From NCBI GenBank assembly GCA_947169505.1, contig CAMVPZ010000040.1, forward strand, positions 1 through 7,494: a stretch of 7,494 nt of DNA, written 5' to 3'. Position 1 is the first letter of the stretch, and each line of letters starts with the position of its first letter. A program made the position numbers and the translations under genes. Under the pieces are notes generated by a model. That model searched no databases, had not been told where the DNA came from, and saw only the letters and a program-made list of their open reading frames with translations. Shown one piece after another: positions 7,422 through 7,494 of this stretch. The stretch comes from an uncultured Pseudomonadota bacterium (lineage in GTDB: Bacteria > Pseudomonadota > Alphaproteobacteria > Rs-D84).

Positions 7422-7494
7422 AGGAACAGAATGAGGGGATGTAATTAATGACTTTTCAGACAGCTGTATGAGGGCTGCAGCTATCTGTTCCTGA
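7422..7494 (+). ncRNA. Possible structured RNA or gene leader, open at the window edge
   Basis: Downstream of the extended -10 promoter the sequence is visibly richer in G and C than the surrounding genes (about 45%) and dense in complementary segments. No long reading frame crosses it. AGGAACAG (7422-7429) is exactly complementary to CTGTTCCT (7485-7492), and a hairpin lies inside. The predicted transcription start near 7428 would fall inside the left arm of the outer pairing, so that pairing may not form in the transcript. I do not recognise it as 6S RNA, tmRNA, RNase P RNA, SRP RNA or a known riboswitch. Alternatively it is the 5' leader of a gene beyond the edge. Confidence 0.35.
7457..7487 (+). 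other. Strong hairpin in the 3' intergenic region
   Basis: Positions 7457-7468 pair with 7476-7487 as a 12-position stem with one C/A mismatch (7461/7483) and one G-T wobble (7467/7477), around a 7-nt loop TGAGGGC. Only TTCC follows the right arm, not a T-run, so it is not a typical intrinsic terminator. The innermost 7 pairs can coexist with the outer 7422-7429/7485-7492 pairing, whereas the full stem competes with that pairing at 7485-7487. Confidence 0.6.

Noticed and set aside
7457..7494. Hairpin as an intrinsic terminator of the two-gene operon
   Set aside because: The stem is followed by TTCC rather than a T-run, and it lies downstream of a promoter rather than directly after the stop codon.

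Overview
The window is a compact, single-strand (+) stretch of an AT-rich bacterial chromosome (roughly 36-38% GC by eye, standard genetic code, A/T-ending codons). The protein texture points to Alphaproteobacteria: the SecA NBD2 insert and the wording around HPWITKALEKAQKRVEAR, the DnaE 'VVIGDRP...YRDP' segment, and the RsmH 'FQALRIAVNDEM' segment. Low GC, short intergenic gaps and a shortened RsmH suggest a host-associated or gut-type alphaproteobacterium with a modest genome. The species cannot be named from sequence alone.

Region 1 (1-6154) is a tight housekeeping block: the C-terminal two thirds of secA (protein export motor, cut by the left window edge), then dnaE (DNA polymerase III alpha) after a 30-nt gap with a good Shine-Dalgarno, then rsmH (16S rRNA C1402 N4-methyltransferase), whose start overlaps the dnaE stop as ATGA. 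The spacing implies co-transcription and translational coupling. No promoter or terminator was seen between these genes. rsmH is detached from the mraZ-rsmH-ftsL-ftsI cell-division cluster where it is usually found.

Region 2 (6155-7387) is a two-gene operon behind its own sigma70-type promoter (TTGACT, 18 nt, TAAAAT). It encodes a small exported or membrane protein, with a signal peptide, a CPVC motif just after the predicted cleavage site and four further membrane segments. Next comes a 198-aa soluble, mostly helical protein with one TPR-like helix pair and a Cys-Cys near its end. I cannot assign a function to either. Their texture recalls uncharacterised protein families that I remember from candidate-phyla bacteria and some Proteobacteria.

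Region 3 (7388-7494) is non-coding in appearance: an extended -10 promoter followed by a locally more GC-rich, palindrome-rich stretch that can fold into a strong hairpin and also holds three overlapping micro-ORFs. It is either the 5' end of a small RNA or the structured leader of a gene beyond the right edge. It is the least explained part of the window. No mobile element, CRISPR array, tRNA or rRNA was seen.
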